A stretch of DNA of 25,533 bases from a virus, in IMG/VR virus record IMGVR_UViG_3300008448_000567, positions 1-25,533 of that record, one strand, 5' to 3'. Under the pieces are notes generated by a model. The model did no database searches and was not told where the DNA came from. It saw nothing but the letters and a program-made list of their open reading frames with translations. The position numbers were made by a program, and so were the translations under genes. Below, in pieces: positions 1-9,665 of this stretch. Position 1 is the stretch's first letter. Each line of letters opens with the position of its first letter.

Positions 1-1
1 G

Positions 2-154
2 AAAGATTCCAATTGGATAACAACTGATTTTCCACTGAATTTGAAAGACATAAAAGTTGATAATTCATTACCTTCAGTTGAAACAAGTTCAGATAGATGG
101 ATTTCTGAGGATGGAGATAGTTATTATTATGATATTAAAGAAAACAAAATTTAA
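2..154 (+). CDS. C-terminal fragment of an unidentified gene (5' end outside window)
   Basis: An open frame enters at the left edge and runs 50 residues to a TAA at 152-154. The visible tail is acidic and polar, ending in ...SYYYDIKENKI. Only the last part is present, so the family cannot be recognised. It lies 18 bp before a gp25-like baseplate gene on the same strand, so a tail or baseplate role is likely from context alone. The gap carries an ATATTTATA motif that recurs before other genes here. Confidence 0.6.
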   Translation, partial: KDSNWITTDFPLNLKDIKVDNSLPSVETSSDRWISEDGDSYYYDIKENKI

Positions 155-160
155 CACCTT

Positions 161-169
161 ATATTTATA
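161..169 (+). promoter_or_regulatory. TATTTATA motif before the gp25-like gene
   Basis: ATATTTATA lies on the coding strand in the 18-bp gap before the gp25-like gene and ends 3 nt before its ATG. The octamer TATTTATA, or a one-base variant, recurs in every gap longer than about 15 bp in this window. It may be a phage late promoter element, but 3 nt is too close for a normal -10 box serving this start codon. A different role, such as RNA processing or translation, is possible. Confidence 0.35.
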
Positions 170-172
170 GGT

Positions 173-631
173 ATGGCTAATGGAGTTACATATGGAATAA
201 ATTTCCCATTCAGGAATTCTACTGAGGGTAAATATTTGGATTTATCTAATACACCGGCAGAGGAGTTGAAAACTGATTTAATTCATTTGTTGTTGACTAG
301 AAAAGGTACTAGATATTTCCTACCTGATTTTGGAACTAGATTATTGGAATATATTTTCGAACCCTTGGACGGTCCAACTTTTAGTCAAATAGAGGCTGAA
401 ATAAGAGATTCGGTACAAAAATATATACCTAATCTTAGAATAACAAATTTACAAGTTTACGATGCGTCTACTGAGGAGGAAACGGGAAACAGAACCGTAA
501 TTGAAGGGGACAGTAGAGTTTTTAGAGTTCCAGGGATTGCAACAAAAGAACATACTGCTAAGGTTAGAATAGATTATGTAGTCACTTCTAATGCTTTCGA
601 AAGTAGTGATTTTATAATAATTAATATATAA
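173..631 (+). CDS. gp25-like baseplate wedge protein (GPW_gp25 family)
   Basis: A 152-residue protein of the T4 gp25 / GPW family, a wedge component of contractile-tail baseplates with distant lysozyme-like ancestry. The N-terminus (YGINFPFR, residues 7-14) and the core at residues 39-66 (LLLTRKGTRYFLPDFGTRLL, then EYIFEPLD) match the family signature of a Thr/Arg-Lys-Gly-x-Arg stretch followed by P-D-F-G. The length is normal to slightly long for the family. The ATG at 173 is chosen because family proteins begin just before the YGINFPF block. The gp6-like gene follows after 5 bp, the usual pairing of wedge genes, and supports a contractile tail. No Shine-Dalgarno sequence is visible. Confidence 0.9.
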   Translation: MANGVTYGINFPFRNSTEGKYLDLSNTPAEELKTDLIHLLLTRKGTRYFLPDFGTRLLEYIFEPLDGPTFSQIEAEIRDSVQKYIPNLRITNLQVYDASTEEETGNRTVIEGDSRVFRVPGIATKEHTAKVRIDYVVTSNAFESSDFIIINI

Positions 632-636
632 AAAAT

Positions 637-2475
637 ATGGCAAATAAAAAAATATCGTATACGGTAAGAGATTTCCAATCAATAAGGACAGAACTCATTA
701 ATTTTGTGAGGACTTATTATCCTGACCTTTTATCAAATGTTAACGACGCATCTGTATTTTCAGTCCTATTAGACTTGAACGCGGCGGTTTCAGATAACCT
801 ACAATTTCAAATTGATAGAAGTATACAAGAAACAGTTTTACAATATGCACAACAAAGGTCATCTATATATAACATTGCAAGAACTTATGGACTCAAAGTA
901 CCTGGTCAGAGACCTTCGGTCGCATTGGTTGATTTTTCGATTATAGTACCGGCTTTCGGAGATAAAGAAGACATAAGATATTGCGGGATTTTGAGAACAG
1001 GTTCACAGGTACAAGGTGCAGGACAAATATTTGAAACAGTATATGATATAGATTTTTCATCACCATTCAATCCTGAGGGATTTCCTAACAGAAAAAAAGT
1101 ACCCAATTTAGATGCAAATGGTAACATACTTAATTATACTATCACTAAAAGAGACACGGTTGTGAATGGTGTGACTAAGGTTTTCAAAAAGACTATATTA
1201 CCCAATGACGTTGTACCTTTTTTAGAACTTTTTTTACCTGAAAAAAATGTTTTGGGTGTAACAAGTGTTCTATTAAAGGATGGTACACAATATGCTAATG
1301 TACCAACAAACCAAGAATTTTTGGGAACTAATAACAAATGGTATGAAGTTGATGCATTGATACAAGATAAAGTATTTGTCGAAGACCCATCTAAGGCTTC
1401 CGACCAACCAGGAGTTAAGGTAGGTAAATACATCACAACAAGTAACAAGTTTATCACAGAGTTTACCCCTGAGGGATTCTTCAAGATGATATTCGGAGGC
1501 GGCAGTCAATCTGCTGACGAACAACTAAGAGAATTTGCTGCAACAGGTAACCCATTAAATTTACAAAAATATTCTAATAATTTAGCATTGGGTAGTACAT
1601 TGAAGGCTAATTCTACTCTATTTGTTCAGTATAGAGTTGGAGGAGGGATAAGCAGTAATGTAGGTGTTAGTGTTATAAATCAATTGGGTGTTGTAAATTT
1701 TTCAGTAAATGGGCCTTCTCAAACACAAAATACATCGACTATAAATTCTCTTAATTGTACTAATACAACTGCCGCAATTGGTGGTGCGAATGTACCTTCA
1801 GTAGAAGAGGTGAGAAATTATGTAACTTATAATTTTGCCGCACAAAAAAGAGCTGTGACAGTAAACGATTACGAGTCAATTATTAGAGGTATGCCATCTC
1901 AGTTTGGGGCACCCGCAAAAGTAGCCATAACAGAACAAGACAATAAGATTAGGGTTCAGTGTTTATCATACGATTCAACAGGTAAATTGACTAATGTGAT
2001 ATCAAATACCTTGAAATCAAATATTGCGAATTATTTATCGAATTATAGAATGATTAATGACTATGTTACAATAGAAAGTGCTCAAGTCATTGACTTGAAA
2101 TTTGATGTTTATGTTGTCTTGGACGGGAGTCAAAACCAAGGAACCACTATAACACAAATAGTTGATATAATATCAAATTATTTTTCACCATCTGTCAGAG
2201 AAATGGGTCAAAATGTATATGTTTCCGAAATCAAAAAGGATATACAATCATTGAATGGAGTTATAACGGTGGCACAAATTGACGTATTTAACTTGGTAGG
2301 AGGTCAATACTCTTCATCACAAACATCACAAAGATATTCAGATACCCAAACAAGACAAATACAGTTGATTGATGAAACAATATTTGCAGAACCAACCCAA
2401 ACCTACCAAGTAAGATTTCCTGGTAAAGATATTACAGTCAGAGTAAAAAACTTAAAAACCGTCAACTTCAGTTAA
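637..2475 (+). CDS. Baseplate wedge protein, gp6 / baseplate J-like
   Basis: A 612-residue protein resembling T4 gp6 and the baseplate J family, the wedge protein that forms the ring around the baseplate hub. The N-terminal region (about 1-100) has the typical pattern: YTVRDFQSIRTELINFV, a YYPDL segment, DASVFSVLLDLNAAVSDNL, an IDRSIQET helix and an IARTYGLKVP block. The C-terminal half carries the J-like core: VEEVRNYVTYNFAAQKRAVT at about 389-408, VNDYESII just after, then a long segment that includes LKFDVYVVL and a YVSEIKKDIQSLNGV motif. The middle (about 110-380) looks like an inserted beta-rich region. It starts 5 bp after the gp25-like stop and ends in TAA. Codon use and A+T richness match its neighbours. 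Confidence 0.85.
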   Translation: MANKKISYTVRDFQSIRTELINFVRTYYPDLLSNVNDASVFSVLLDLNAAVSDNLQFQIDRSIQETVLQYAQQRSSIYNIARTYGLKVPGQRPSVALVDFSIIVPAFGDKEDIRYCGILRTGSQVQGAGQIFETVYDIDFSSPFNPEGFPNRKKVPNLDANGNILNYTITKRDTVVNGVTKVFKKTILPNDVVPFLELFLPEKNVLGVTSVLLKDGTQYANVPTNQEFLGTNNKWYEVDALIQDKVFVEDPSKASDQPGVKVGKYITTSNKFITEFTPEGFFKMIFGGGSQSADEQLREFAATGNPLNLQKYSNNLALGSTLKANSTLFVQYRVGGGISSNVGVSVINQLGVVNFSVNGPSQTQNTSTINSLNCTNTTAAIGGANVPSVEEVRNYVTYNFAAQKRAVTVNDYESIIRGMPSQFGAPAKVAITEQDNKIRVQCLSYDSTGKLTNVISNTLKSNIANYLSNYRMINDYVTIESAQVIDLKFDVYVVLDGSQNQGTTITQIVDIISNYFSPSVREMGQNVYVSEIKKDIQSLNGVITVAQIDVFNLVGGQYSSSQTSQRYSDTQTRQIQLIDETIFAEPTQTYQVRFPGKDITVRVKNLKTVNFS

Positions 2476-2525
2476 TGGATTTATTTTTTTATTAATCGAA
2501 TTATTTTTTGAAAATAGATAATAAA

Positions 2526-2534
2526 CTATTTATC
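2526..2534 (+). promoter_or_regulatory. CTATTTATC motif before the giant structural gene
   Basis: CTATTTATC sits in the 72-bp A+T-rich gap between the gp6-like gene and the 1776-residue gene, with 14 nt between TATTTAT and the ATG at 2548. It is a near match to the TATTTATA element at other gene junctions. This is one of the longer gaps in the cluster, which fits a new transcription start. I see no convincing hairpin terminator in the gap. Confidence 0.4.
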
Positions 2535-2547
2535 CAAAAAGTATTTG

Positions 2548-5500
2548 ATGTCAAAATCAGTAAGATTAAGAACTCAACTTGGGAAAGACCAATCATTAAC
2601 ATTCGACTTGAATCAGGATTTCGAATTCATAGAAATTCTTTCATTGAAACTTTCCCAAACTGAAATATATACAAGAACGTGTGCTGATTATGGAGTTGTA
2701 GTCGGAAGAATATCTATCAACAATGGATTCGGAGTTCCTAATGCCAAATTATCTATTTTTGTGCCAATTACCCCTGAGGACGAATTTAATCCGGTTATTA
2801 GTGCTATTTATCCATATAAAAGTCCTGAGGAAATCAATGAAGATGGCTTCAAATACAATCTTTTACCTTATAAACCATCTTATCCTGGTCATTCTGCAAC
2901 GGGTTCATTTCCTGATTTAGAGGATGTTTTGACTAATTCTACTGCGGTAGAAATATTCGATAAATATTACAAATTTACCGTAACCACAAATGATAGTGGG
3001 GATTTCATGTTATTCGGGGTACCAACAGGGTCACAAAATCTTGTTATGAATGTTGACCTTTCTGATATAGGTCCTTTTTCACAATCCCCTCAAGATTTAA
3101 TAAGATTAGGATTAGCGACCGATAGTCAAGTAGATGGTGTAACGTTCAAAACATCCGAAAACTTATTTACTCTACCACAAATAGTAAGTGTCACACAACA
3201 AGTGACTGTGAATCCTCTTTGGGGTGATGAAGATTTGTGTCAAATTTCAATTACAAGAGCGGACTTAGACCTAACTCAAACTAAAAATATAGAGATTAAG
3301 CCAACCGCAATTTTCATGGGTTCCATATTTTCAGATTCCGATAGGGGTGCAATCAAGAAAAATTGTAAACCACCTATAAGGTCAGGAAATATGTGTGGAT
3401 TAGGTGCTGGACCAGGTCAGATACTTGCAATTAGACAAACTATCAAACAAGATTCCGAAGGTAGACCAGTATTAGAACAATTCAAGTTAGAAAATAATGG
3501 TAATGTAATAGATGAAAATGGAACTTGGTTATTAGATGTGCCTATGAATTTGGATTACATCATAACTAATGAGTTCGGAGAACAAGTATTTTCTAACGAC
3601 GAAAAAAAAGGAATACCTACAAGAGGTAAATACCGATTCAAAGTTAAATGGAACCAATCACCTGATTTGTCGTTACCGATTAGAAGAGCAAATTTTTTAG
3701 TACCAAATATTAAAGAATATGGGTGGTTACAGGATAACAATGACCCTATTGAGTATTCAGTCAATGCCTCCAATTACAAATTATTGAAAGCGTCTTATGC
3801 TTTCAGTTTAGATTGGAACGACTACGGTCTTACTGGAAATACCATCGGAGAAAGTATGATACAAGAAGCTATCGATTGTAAGGATAGATTTTTTGATATG
3901 TCTTATAACAAAGTTTATACGATATCTCAATTGATTACAAGATTTACAAAAGGTTTTTTGAACAGAAGATATTCAGGGATAAAAAATATAACAGACGATG
4001 AGTGTGAAAGTACAAGTAATAGGTTTCCAACTAATGACGCGCAATACAAACCTGATTTATTATTCGTCTTTTTTTCATTCACGATAATTTTTATCAGTAT
4101 AATTTTTAGACGTATTGTACTTTATCTACACGTTTTTTGTAGATTTTTTGAAATTATTCTAAATTTATTAGAAAAAATAGATAGGGCTCCTAGACCTGTA
4201 CCATCTATGTCAGGTCCTATAAATGCTGTGAAGGGAATCCTGAAAACATTATCAGGATTCAATTTACCTCTTTATACTTTTCCTGACTGTGAATTATGCA
4301 GTTGTAAACCTGAGGGTGAATCCGCTGATGCTGTTTCTTTAGGGATACCACCAACTCAACAACAATCTCCTTTTAGGAATAATAGTGTATTGGCGGATTT
4401 AATTAGTGCTGAGCAATATGCTCCTGATGCTACCAACGGTTCTACTGATTTTACAGAAGTTTTACAACCAATGTTTGCAGGATTTCAGTCATCAAACATC
4501 AGTAGGGGTTTCACTTTTAGAACTCCAGGGATTTTACAATTTACAAAAGAAGAGGCATTTGACCCAGAAGCAACAAGAACGGATTTCTATTTTTCCATGA
4601 CAACCCCTTTGCACGAAAGAATTAATTTACAAAACGCTAAATCAAAATTTTTCGGTTCAGGTCTAAATAGAAATAAAATAGAACCAATATATGAAGGTGT
4701 TTTAAATTCGTCAACAAACATATCAAACGCAAACAATCTGTATTATTTAGGTGGTGGTACCACACAAATCAAAGTCGCTTTCAACACACAACTTAACCCA
4801 CCTAATCAGAATTGGGACTTTGTTTATAACGGGTCGACACAAAAGTATGAACCAACACCGTTACTAAATACTACAGTATATAATAACAATAACCCTAATA
4901 CATTAGGTTATCACTATGATAACATATTCGTTTTATTAACAGAAAATCAATATGAAAAGGGTTCACTTTTAACTTTCGATAATCCATTTAGTTATAATGA
5001 TGTTAATTTATCTGGTACCGTTTCTAATCAGTTTGGTACAAGTTCAGTAACGGGTACTTCATTAAATAATGGCAACACGTTCATTAATGTAAGTCACACA
5101 CATCCCATCACAGGTAAAAGACTTGTCACAAGGTATCAAATTTCAGGGGACTCGACACAAAATCAATTTTTACGATTCCCAACAGGTATAGAATATTTCC
5201 AAGTTGTAGAGTCTATAAGTGTTGGTGAGTATATGTTAAGATATAACAATGCTTGGGATGTTGATATGCAACAACTCTCATTCAAAAATAGAGTTTTTTC
5301 CCCTTGGTCTCAAATTGGTTACTTAGGTGTTACACCACCCGCAAATATTAGCCAAATTTGTTGGAATTGGGGTTATTGGAATGGTTGGGATGCTTATCAA
5401 GACCAAAGTAATGTTTATATTACAATTATGATGAGGGGTGTTGACCCACACTCAACTTCTCAACCTATGAAAATAGGTTTAGGTAGATTTTTTGGTAAGT

Positions 5501-7878
5501 TGAATCACTGGGATGAAACTATTGAGGGTAATTTCAAGTTGAACATACCATTACAACCAAATGATGGTAAAGACTTCGGAGAATTACCTAATAATAGTTC
5601 CCAACAACAAGCGGCAGACCTTGCAAATAGATGTACAAGACATGGTTCAATATCAAATAGTAATTCTGGTGTTGATAGTAGTTATACAGGAGGAAGGTTA
5701 TTTTACAAGTCATATCATTTTAGACCTAGTCAACAACAATGGACCCCATTTAATTCTGCTAATGTTTACAACTATATAAATACAAATGAATTAAGTGATG
5801 AAGTTAATATATTTGATGGTTTTACCTCGAGTTTAAGTTCAACAGAAACTTCATCATACGGTTTACATCAAGCAGCATCTTCATATGTTGCTAGAGCCGG
5901 AGGAAACGGTAGAGGTTTAAGAATAACGAGTGGTAATTATTATACTTTTGCATCTAACCCAACCCCCTATCCATGCGGAGGAATATTTCAAGGTTCAATA
6001 AATGGAAATGAACTAGGTGAGAATAGCCAACCAAGATATCAGTATTCTTATCAAAAAGCAGAGTGTGTTGAGGGTGTACCATTTATGGGGTTAGTTGGTT
6101 CACCTGGTTTAGACGATGGTCTACCAACCTTCCCAAGAAATCTTTTCAGGGCTATAAGATTACAATCCGTATATTATTCTAAAAAATATAATAACACTTC
6201 TTTCACCATGAGTAATTCTGAAAGAATTGTGATGAGAAGTGACAGATTACCTACTTCAGATGTGTATCAAAATTTTGGTACTAATAGCATGGGTGGAATG
6301 GCAAATGGTAATTTTGCTTTATATGAAGTTCCGATTGATGGTGTAGTAACCTCAGGAGAAACTCAACCACCACAACCAACCTTTCAAGTACAAGAACCTG
6401 AGCCGATTGAAGAAGGTGATGTACCAAATAAAATTGGTGAATTATTGGCAACGTTCTCATGTGGTTCATTAGTACCGATAGAGTGTTATCAGCCTGACCC
6501 TCCTGACAGCGTTCAATTGGCTTCTTCCGCAACATGTTTATTTACGACATACGAAAGAAACGGAGAAATTAAGAGAACACAATTTTTTGTGGAAGGTTCT
6601 TGTTATTCACTAGTTAGACCACCTTATTTACAAGCACAAAACTTATTGAATGATTATGGATTGATTACTGAATGGGTAACTAGAATGAACATCAATTTTG
6701 GTGCATGTAGGGAGGTTTTCTCACATCTATTTGTCAATAACTGGATAAATGGTTCTTTATATATGTTACCATTCAAGACAAGTAGATTCTTTACAGGTCC
6801 AAATGACAATCCTCCAAATCAACCATATAACAAACAGTGTGACCAAACTGTTTATCTTCACCCCGAAACATTCAATTTCTATTATAGGTCCGCACCATAC
6901 AAAGGTAATAATAATGGGACAGGTCAATTTTTAGGAAGGGAAGGTAATTTTGTATTAGGTAATCCACAAGGTAATACTAAAAATCATATGTATCCGACAA
7001 CCATGATGGACTTAGGACCTAGAGATGAATTACAAAAATTTCTATCTCAGAGCGGAAATTGGGATGGATATATAATGAACAGATTAGACTCGACAACTTT
7101 TGGTGATACATCTGATTTACTAAACATTTTTATACTATCAAGATTGGTTAATACATCGTTTACAAACGTGTTTAAATTAAGGGGTGCTAGTGTATTAAGT
7201 TTCTTTAATGAAAGGAAAAAAAGATTTGTTGATGCTGATTTTGCTCAAATGTTGGCCACTAACTCACAATTTGGAATCGCGGCTTACGACCCTGAGAATT
7301 ATCCTGAACCTCCACCTGAAGATAATTTATACAGTTCATCTTTGTTTTTGAGAACAGACTATGCAAACAAGGACGATGTTGTTTTTGGAATTTTTTATGA
7401 TGGTGATTCACAGGCTAGAGATTACATATCACCAAATAGAACGGTTTTTAATGAAGATGCGGACATAGGAGACCCATGTGCCATTCAAACAATACCTGTA
7501 TCAACTCAAACTGTTCCGTTTTATTTATGGGAAATAAGACAAAATGCTATTAGTAATATTTTCGGCAAACAATCAAATGATTGGAAATGGGATGATTTTT
7601 CTTATGGATACCAATTACTTGACAGACTTACCCCTTATACAGATAGTAAAATATTTCAACCAGGTCCAAGTATTAATCAAATTAAATACCACAAAGGATG
7701 GATATATAATGTAGAATTGGGACTCAATAACCCGTATACTAACCAACTTGATTTTGATGCTGAACCAGGTTTTCCTAATTCATATCTAATGGGTGCACCA
7801 TACTATTTCTATTTCGGGCTAGTTAAAGGTGCAAGTGCTTTTGATAGATTCTCTGCTAAATGGATAGAAGGTGAATAA
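2548..7878 (+). CDS. Giant virion structural protein, unknown family, with hydrophobic segment
   Basis: A 1776-residue protein I cannot assign to a named family. Its position directly after gp25- and gp6-like genes, where T4 has its large wedge gene, suggests a baseplate or tail protein; this is synteny, not homology. The N-terminal region (about 45-190) includes GRISINNGFGVPNAKLSIFV and later DSGDFMLFGVPTGS, reminiscent of carboxypeptidase-regulatory-like beta domains. Residues 504-541 are strongly hydrophobic (LLFVFFSFTIIFISIIF, then RRIVLYLHVFCRFFEIIL), unusual for a soluble virion protein, and are followed by a CELCSC cluster. The rest is Asn/Gly/Tyr/Trp-rich and beta-like. The start is ATG 2548 (MSKSVRLR) rather than an upstream TTG at 2545. 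The TAA lies 8 bp before the next gene. Confidence 0.7.
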   Translation: MSKSVRLRTQLGKDQSLTFDLNQDFEFIEILSLKLSQTEIYTRTCADYGVVVGRISINNGFGVPNAKLSIFVPITPEDEFNPVISAIYPYKSPEEINEDGFKYNLLPYKPSYPGHSATGSFPDLEDVLTNSTAVEIFDKYYKFTVTTNDSGDFMLFGVPTGSQNLVMNVDLSDIGPFSQSPQDLIRLGLATDSQVDGVTFKTSENLFTLPQIVSVTQQVTVNPLWGDEDLCQISITRADLDLTQTKNIEIKPTAIFMGSIFSDSDRGAIKKNCKPPIRSGNMCGLGAGPGQILAIRQTIKQDSEGRPVLEQFKLENNGNVIDENGTWLLDVPMNLDYIITNEFGEQVFSNDEKKGIPTRGKYRFKVKWNQSPDLSLPIRRANFLVPNIKEYGWLQDNNDPIEYSVNASNYKLLKASYAFSLDWNDYGLTGNTIGESMIQEAIDCKDRFFDMSYNKVYTISQLITRFTKGFLNRRYSGIKNITDDECESTSNRFPTNDAQYKPDLLFVFFSFTIIFISIIFRRIVLYLHVFCRFFEIILNLLEKIDRAPRPVPSMSGPINAVKGILKTLSGFNLPLYTFPDCELCSCKPEGESADAVSLGIPPTQQQSPFRNNSVLADLISAEQYAPDATNGSTDFTEVLQPMFAGFQSSNISRGFTFRTPGILQFTKEEAFDPEATRTDFYFSMTTPLHERINLQNAKSKFFGSGLNRNKIEPIYEGVLNSSTNISNANNLYYLGGGTTQIKVAFNTQLNPPNQNWDFVYNGSTQKYEPTPLLNTTVYNNNNPNTLGYHYDNIFVLLTENQYEKGSLLTFDNPFSYNDVNLSGTVSNQFGTSSVTGTSLNNGNTFINVSHTHPITGKRLVTRYQISGDSTQNQFLRFPTGIEYFQVVESISVGEYMLRYNNAWDVDMQQLSFKNRVFSPWSQIGYLGVTPPANISQICWNWGYWNGWDAYQDQSNVYITIMMRGVDPHSTSQPMKIGLGRFFGKLNHWDETIEGNFKLNIPLQPNDGKDFGELPNNSSQQQAADLANRCTRHGSISNSNSGVDSSYTGGRLFYKSYHFRPSQQQWTPFNSANVYNYINTNELSDEVNIFDGFTSSLSSTETSSYGLHQAASSYVARAGGNGRGLRITSGNYYTFASNPTPYPCGGIFQGSINGNELGENSQPRYQYSYQKAECVEGVPFMGLVGSPGLDDGLPTFPRNLFRAIRLQSVYYSKKYNNTSFTMSNSERIVMRSDRLPTSDVYQNFGTNSMGGMANGNFALYEVPIDGVVTSGETQPPQPTFQVQEPEPIEEGDVPNKIGELLATFSCGSLVPIECYQPDPPDSVQLASSATCLFTTYERNGEIKRTQFFVEGSCYSLVRPPYLQAQNLLNDYGLITEWVTRMNINFGACREVFSHLFVNNWINGSLYMLPFKTSRFFTGPNDNPPNQPYNKQCDQTVYLHPETFNFYYRSAPYKGNNNGTGQFLGREGNFVLGNPQGNTKNHMYPTTMMDLGPRDELQKFLSQSGNWDGYIMNRLDSTTFGDTSDLLNIFILSRLVNTSFTNVFKLRGASVLSFFNERKKRFVDADFAQMLATNSQFGIAAYDPENYPEPPPEDNLYSSSLFLRTDYANKDDVVFGIFYDGDSQARDYISPNRTVFNEDADIGDPCAIQTIPVSTQTVPFYLWEIRQNAISNIFGKQSNDWKWDDFSYGYQLLDRLTPYTDSKIFQPGPSINQIKYHKGWIYNVELGLNNPYTNQLDFDAEPGFPNSYLMGAPYYFYFGLVKGASAFDRFSAKWIEGE

Positions 7879-7886
7879 TTATTAAT

Positions 7887-9665
7887 ATGACAAGGGAAAA
7901 CAACATAAAAATTTTATCACCGGGTTTGAGATATAAATCAGCTCCTGAGGTCGACACTTATGTAAATGTTCCTCTATCTCAGACCTCAAAAAATCTAACT
8001 GAATACGATAGAAGTCAAATAATTGATTTGGTAGATGTTTTTGACAAAGAAAGAGAAAAATCAGTTCTTTTTAGGCCTCTTGCTAAGATAACGTTCTTAT
8101 TTAAAAATACTTACGTAGGCGAATCTAATTACAGACCTTTCTACGAAAATTTATACTATGTGAATGCTTTAGCTGCGAGTAGACAAGCTTGTGATGGTAT
8201 TTCTAATGTATATTGGTCAGGTTATCCTCTTTATAATGAATTCGATTTAACAAGAACTGATAATGACACAGCGGGTTATACAGAACCAAATACAAACGGA
8301 CACATCAACTTTATAAGTACAAGTGCATCTTCATATAATTGGAATTTTTTTATTAGTTATCCTTATGATAATGTGCAAAGAGCGATGTCCGCAGTTGAAC
8401 CTGTGACCGAACAAACTTTGAATTGGAACTCGGCGAACGGAATACCCTTCATAATTTATGACTCAACGTATAATGGACAGAGTTTAATATCATTTAGGTC
8501 TGTGTGTAGACATGGTTTAAGTGCAGGAGAGTTTGTCGAATTATCTATTTCATATGATGGTAGAAATGTATTTCAAATTTCAAATTTAGGTGATGGTACT
8601 TATGGTTCTAATGATTTTATATTTAGTATACCTAATTTCGGATATACAGGTACAACCTTTTTATCGGGTACTAAAGGGACTGCAAAAAGAGTTTTAGATG
8701 ACAACAACGTAGAATCTACAAAATCAGAGTATTATGTAAGAAGAAACAAAATATTAACAAAGAACTCTGACGCGGTTTTAACCAATGCAGGTTTTGAGTT
8801 GAACCCATTTAAAGTGATAAAACAATACGAACCATCCGCCACCACACCAAATTATATCGCAAGAGTTTCAGTGAAAGAAGGGAGTCAAAGTTATAATTTA
8901 TCGTTTTCAGACAATGTTTCAACTGAAAATCTAGTTGACAATCAAAAAAGACCTTTGAGTGAACTATTCTTTTCTTTTCAATGGGTTGGATATTTGGGTT
9001 GGACTTCAAAACCAACTTATGGTTCGAAAGCCTTGAAACAAGGTTGGGAATTTAACTTACCAACTTATCAAGGACAACCAACTAATTGGTGGACAAATAA
9101 TCCACAGTCATTAAATACAAATTCATATACAAGTATTCAAACATCTTCTTATACAAAACCAGGTAATCCACAAAGAAATTTTTATTATAATAATCCGTTG
9201 AATGTTGGTGATGTTATTGATGGTGATTTTTGTGAATGGAATAATTCTGAATACACTGAAAGGGTTATTTCACCGATTTATCACAAAATAACCTATAATG
9301 AAAACGTTTTCAATATCAACATAACAGGTGAATCGGAAGAACAAAATCCTTTGGGATACTACTATCAAGTTCACCATCCAATAACAATTAGAGCGTTTTC
9401 CTCATACATAGAGGAGGGGACACCAGATAAAGTCAGTGAAATTCCTGATTGGGCGACTTATGACAATTCCATACAATCCTTTATTTGGAGAGATATTTAT
9501 CCATACGGATTTATTGATTCTGAAAATATAGGAGTAGATTATCCTTTTTTGAACGGAACCCATTACCCATTCAGAAATTTAATTTTCAGATTAATACCTG
9601 AAGGCTCAACGTCAATATCATTGACATCAATAGTTGCATTACCTGACACTGATGAATGTGAGTAA
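7887..9665 (+). CDS. Probable tail/baseplate structural protein, unknown family
   Basis: A 592-residue protein with no family I recognise. It begins MTRENNIKILSPGLRYKSAP. The N-terminal 80 residues are mixed and somewhat charged. From about residue 90 it becomes Tyr/Asn/Ser/Trp-rich with short beta-like stretches, the composition usual for phage tail-tip and fibre proteins. A Trp-rich region (FQWVGYLGW, GWEF, NWWTNN) lies at about 350-410. There are no membrane segments and no signal peptide. It starts 8 bp after the giant gene and overlaps the start of the next gene by 14 bp, so it is probably translated as part of the same transcript. A virion structural role is inferred from position and composition only. 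Confidence 0.65.
   Translation: MTRENNIKILSPGLRYKSAPEVDTYVNVPLSQTSKNLTEYDRSQIIDLVDVFDKEREKSVLFRPLAKITFLFKNTYVGESNYRPFYENLYYVNALAASRQACDGISNVYWSGYPLYNEFDLTRTDNDTAGYTEPNTNGHINFISTSASSYNWNFFISYPYDNVQRAMSAVEPVTEQTLNWNSANGIPFIIYDSTYNGQSLISFRSVCRHGLSAGEFVELSISYDGRNVFQISNLGDGTYGSNDFIFSIPNFGYTGTTFLSGTKGTAKRVLDDNNVESTKSEYYVRRNKILTKNSDAVLTNAGFELNPFKVIKQYEPSATTPNYIARVSVKEGSQSYNLSFSDNVSTENLVDNQKRPLSELFFSFQWVGYLGWTSKPTYGSKALKQGWEFNLPTYQGQPTNWWTNNPQSLNTNSYTSIQTSSYTKPGNPQRNFYYNNPLNVGDVIDGDFCEWNNSEYTERVISPIYHKITYNENVFNINITGESEEQNPLGYYYQVHHPITIRAFSSYIEEGTPDKVSEIPDWATYDNSIQSFIWRDIYPYGFIDSENIGVDYPFLNGTHYPFRNLIFRLIPEGSTSISLTSIVALPDTDECE

Noticed and set aside
1134-1484. Minus-strand 116-codon open frame within the gp6-like gene
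   Set aside because: It is a shadow of a well-supported baseplate gene, with no start signal or recognisable domain.
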